Shown here: piece after piece, positions 63,321 to 64,000 of the stretch
Layout: every line of letters begins with the position of its first letter
Position numbering within the stretch: position 1 is the first letter of the stretch
Source: Diphasiastrum complanatum
Lineage: Eukaryota > Streptophyta > Lycopodiopsida > Lycopodiales > Lycopodiaceae
Reading direction: 5' to 3'
Length of the DNA: 64,000 nucleotides
Assembly: GCA_029204225.1 (NCBI GenBank)
Contig: CM055097.1
Coordinates: forward strand, 39,981,106 to 40,045,105
Made by a program: the position numbers and the translations under genes
Notes under the pieces: model-generated
Seen by the model: only the letters and a program-made list of their open reading frames with translations
The model's database searches: none
Told to the model about the DNA's origin: nothing

Positions 63321-64000
63321 AGTGTGGCATGTCTGCTAAGAGTGCAAAACAAAAATAGAGACAACCTCTAATAAAGTTCCAAGGTTGCACCCACAATTTT
63401 CAATGCAGTGCATGAGGCTTAGCTTTAACACGCACCAATGCATTTAGGGAACTACGAGTAACCACTTTGCTAATATGGTTTTTTCCCATTCCATAAGGAG
63501 GGCTCCAAAAATGTGGAGAAAGATAGGGAGAGGCCAAAAACTGGCTCTCGTAAGAAAGTTCATCGAAATGCGCTGATTTGTCTTTCTCCAATATGGTAGG
63601 ATCTGAGTTTGTAAGATTCCAAATCTGATGAAGTGTCGTTAGTAGGGCTAGTTGACAAGAGTATCTCCTTAAAAGTCATGCTCTTAGAATCCGATTTCTT
63701 TACCGTGGAAGGGTTCACGTGGTTATCTCGTCATTTAAGACTAAGAGAAGCCTCCCCTTGGAAACCAAGAAGCATTTGAGACTAGGAGGAACATAATTCG
63801 AAAGTGTTTCAAAGACCGTTGCTTGATGTTTAGCTGAGTTTGGGATTCTGTCTTGGTTAGACAACAAATGAGGTTCTGTTGCCTTCAGAGTTCTCTTCGG
63901 AAGGTTCCTCTTTTTAGTCCGTTTGGGGAGTGAAAGAGTCATGCAAAAAGCTCTTTGTTCATTTGTAGGAATGTTAATATATTTGTCATCGTTTATATTA
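63321..64000 (-). other. Possible LINE ORF1 side, not confirmed
   Basis: Lies upstream of the endonuclease remnant on the minus strand, where ORF1 would be expected. The frames at 63400-63591 and 63715-63942 show no recognisable ORF1 motif. Confidence 0.3.

Overview
This 64 kb window is nuclear DNA from a land plant. It holds two intron-containing plant genes, actin and an outer-mitochondrial-membrane MSP1/ATAD1-type AAA ATPase, in a background of decayed Ty1/copia, Ty3/gypsy and LINE sequence and long dinucleotide microsatellites. The very long, retrotransposon-filled intron (19 kb) and the actin variant suggest a large-genome plant such as a fern or gymnosperm. That placement is inference; the sequence does not settle the species.

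Layout. 1-4.2 kb: a purine-rich stretch with no recognisable gene, then the 3' half of a dead copia element with its 3' LTR. 4.2-9.8 kb: a repeat region in which a (GA)n tract and its right flank occur three times, overlain by two families of short, roughly evenly spaced hairpins. 9.8-12.7 kb: copia and gypsy pol scraps. 16.7-18.7 kb: a complete four-exon actin gene on the minus strand. 19.1-20.4 kb: a foldback element, a fresh 189 bp tandem duplication and an older repeat. 20.7-26.6 kb: a 5.8 kb LTR element with no recognisable gag-pol (LARD type). 27.8-32.5 kb: copia fragments and a possible small membrane-protein gene. 35.6 kb: an 85 bp tRNA-derived insertion with 17 bp flanking direct repeats.

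37.0-60.5 kb is one minus-strand gene, the MSP1/ATAD1 ATPase. Its five exons join in frame to 390 residues. Intron 2 (38,990-57,967) holds a nested stack of retrotransposons that can be resolved base by base. A plus-strand copia element (41,270-50,721, target-site duplication TTTAC) carries a minus-strand relative inside its 5' LTR (41,427-45,040, duplication GGGTC) and a 975 bp solo LTR between its gag and integrase regions (46,735-47,709, duplication ATCAT). Next to it lie gypsy remnants on the minus strand, into which a 404 bp miniature LTR element (TRIM) has inserted. 62.3-63.9 kb holds a possible SINE and an internally deleted LINE.

The most unusual system is a pair of TRIM-type elements whose ~143 bp LTRs contain a tRNA-like sequence with RNA polymerase III A and B boxes. 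One is complete (53,975-54,378). The other has lost its 5' LTR and is fused at the primer-binding site to a copia LTR (45,330-45,544). The second most unusual is the hairpin array at 6.6-9.5 kb, in which duplicated copies show paired changes in both stem arms.
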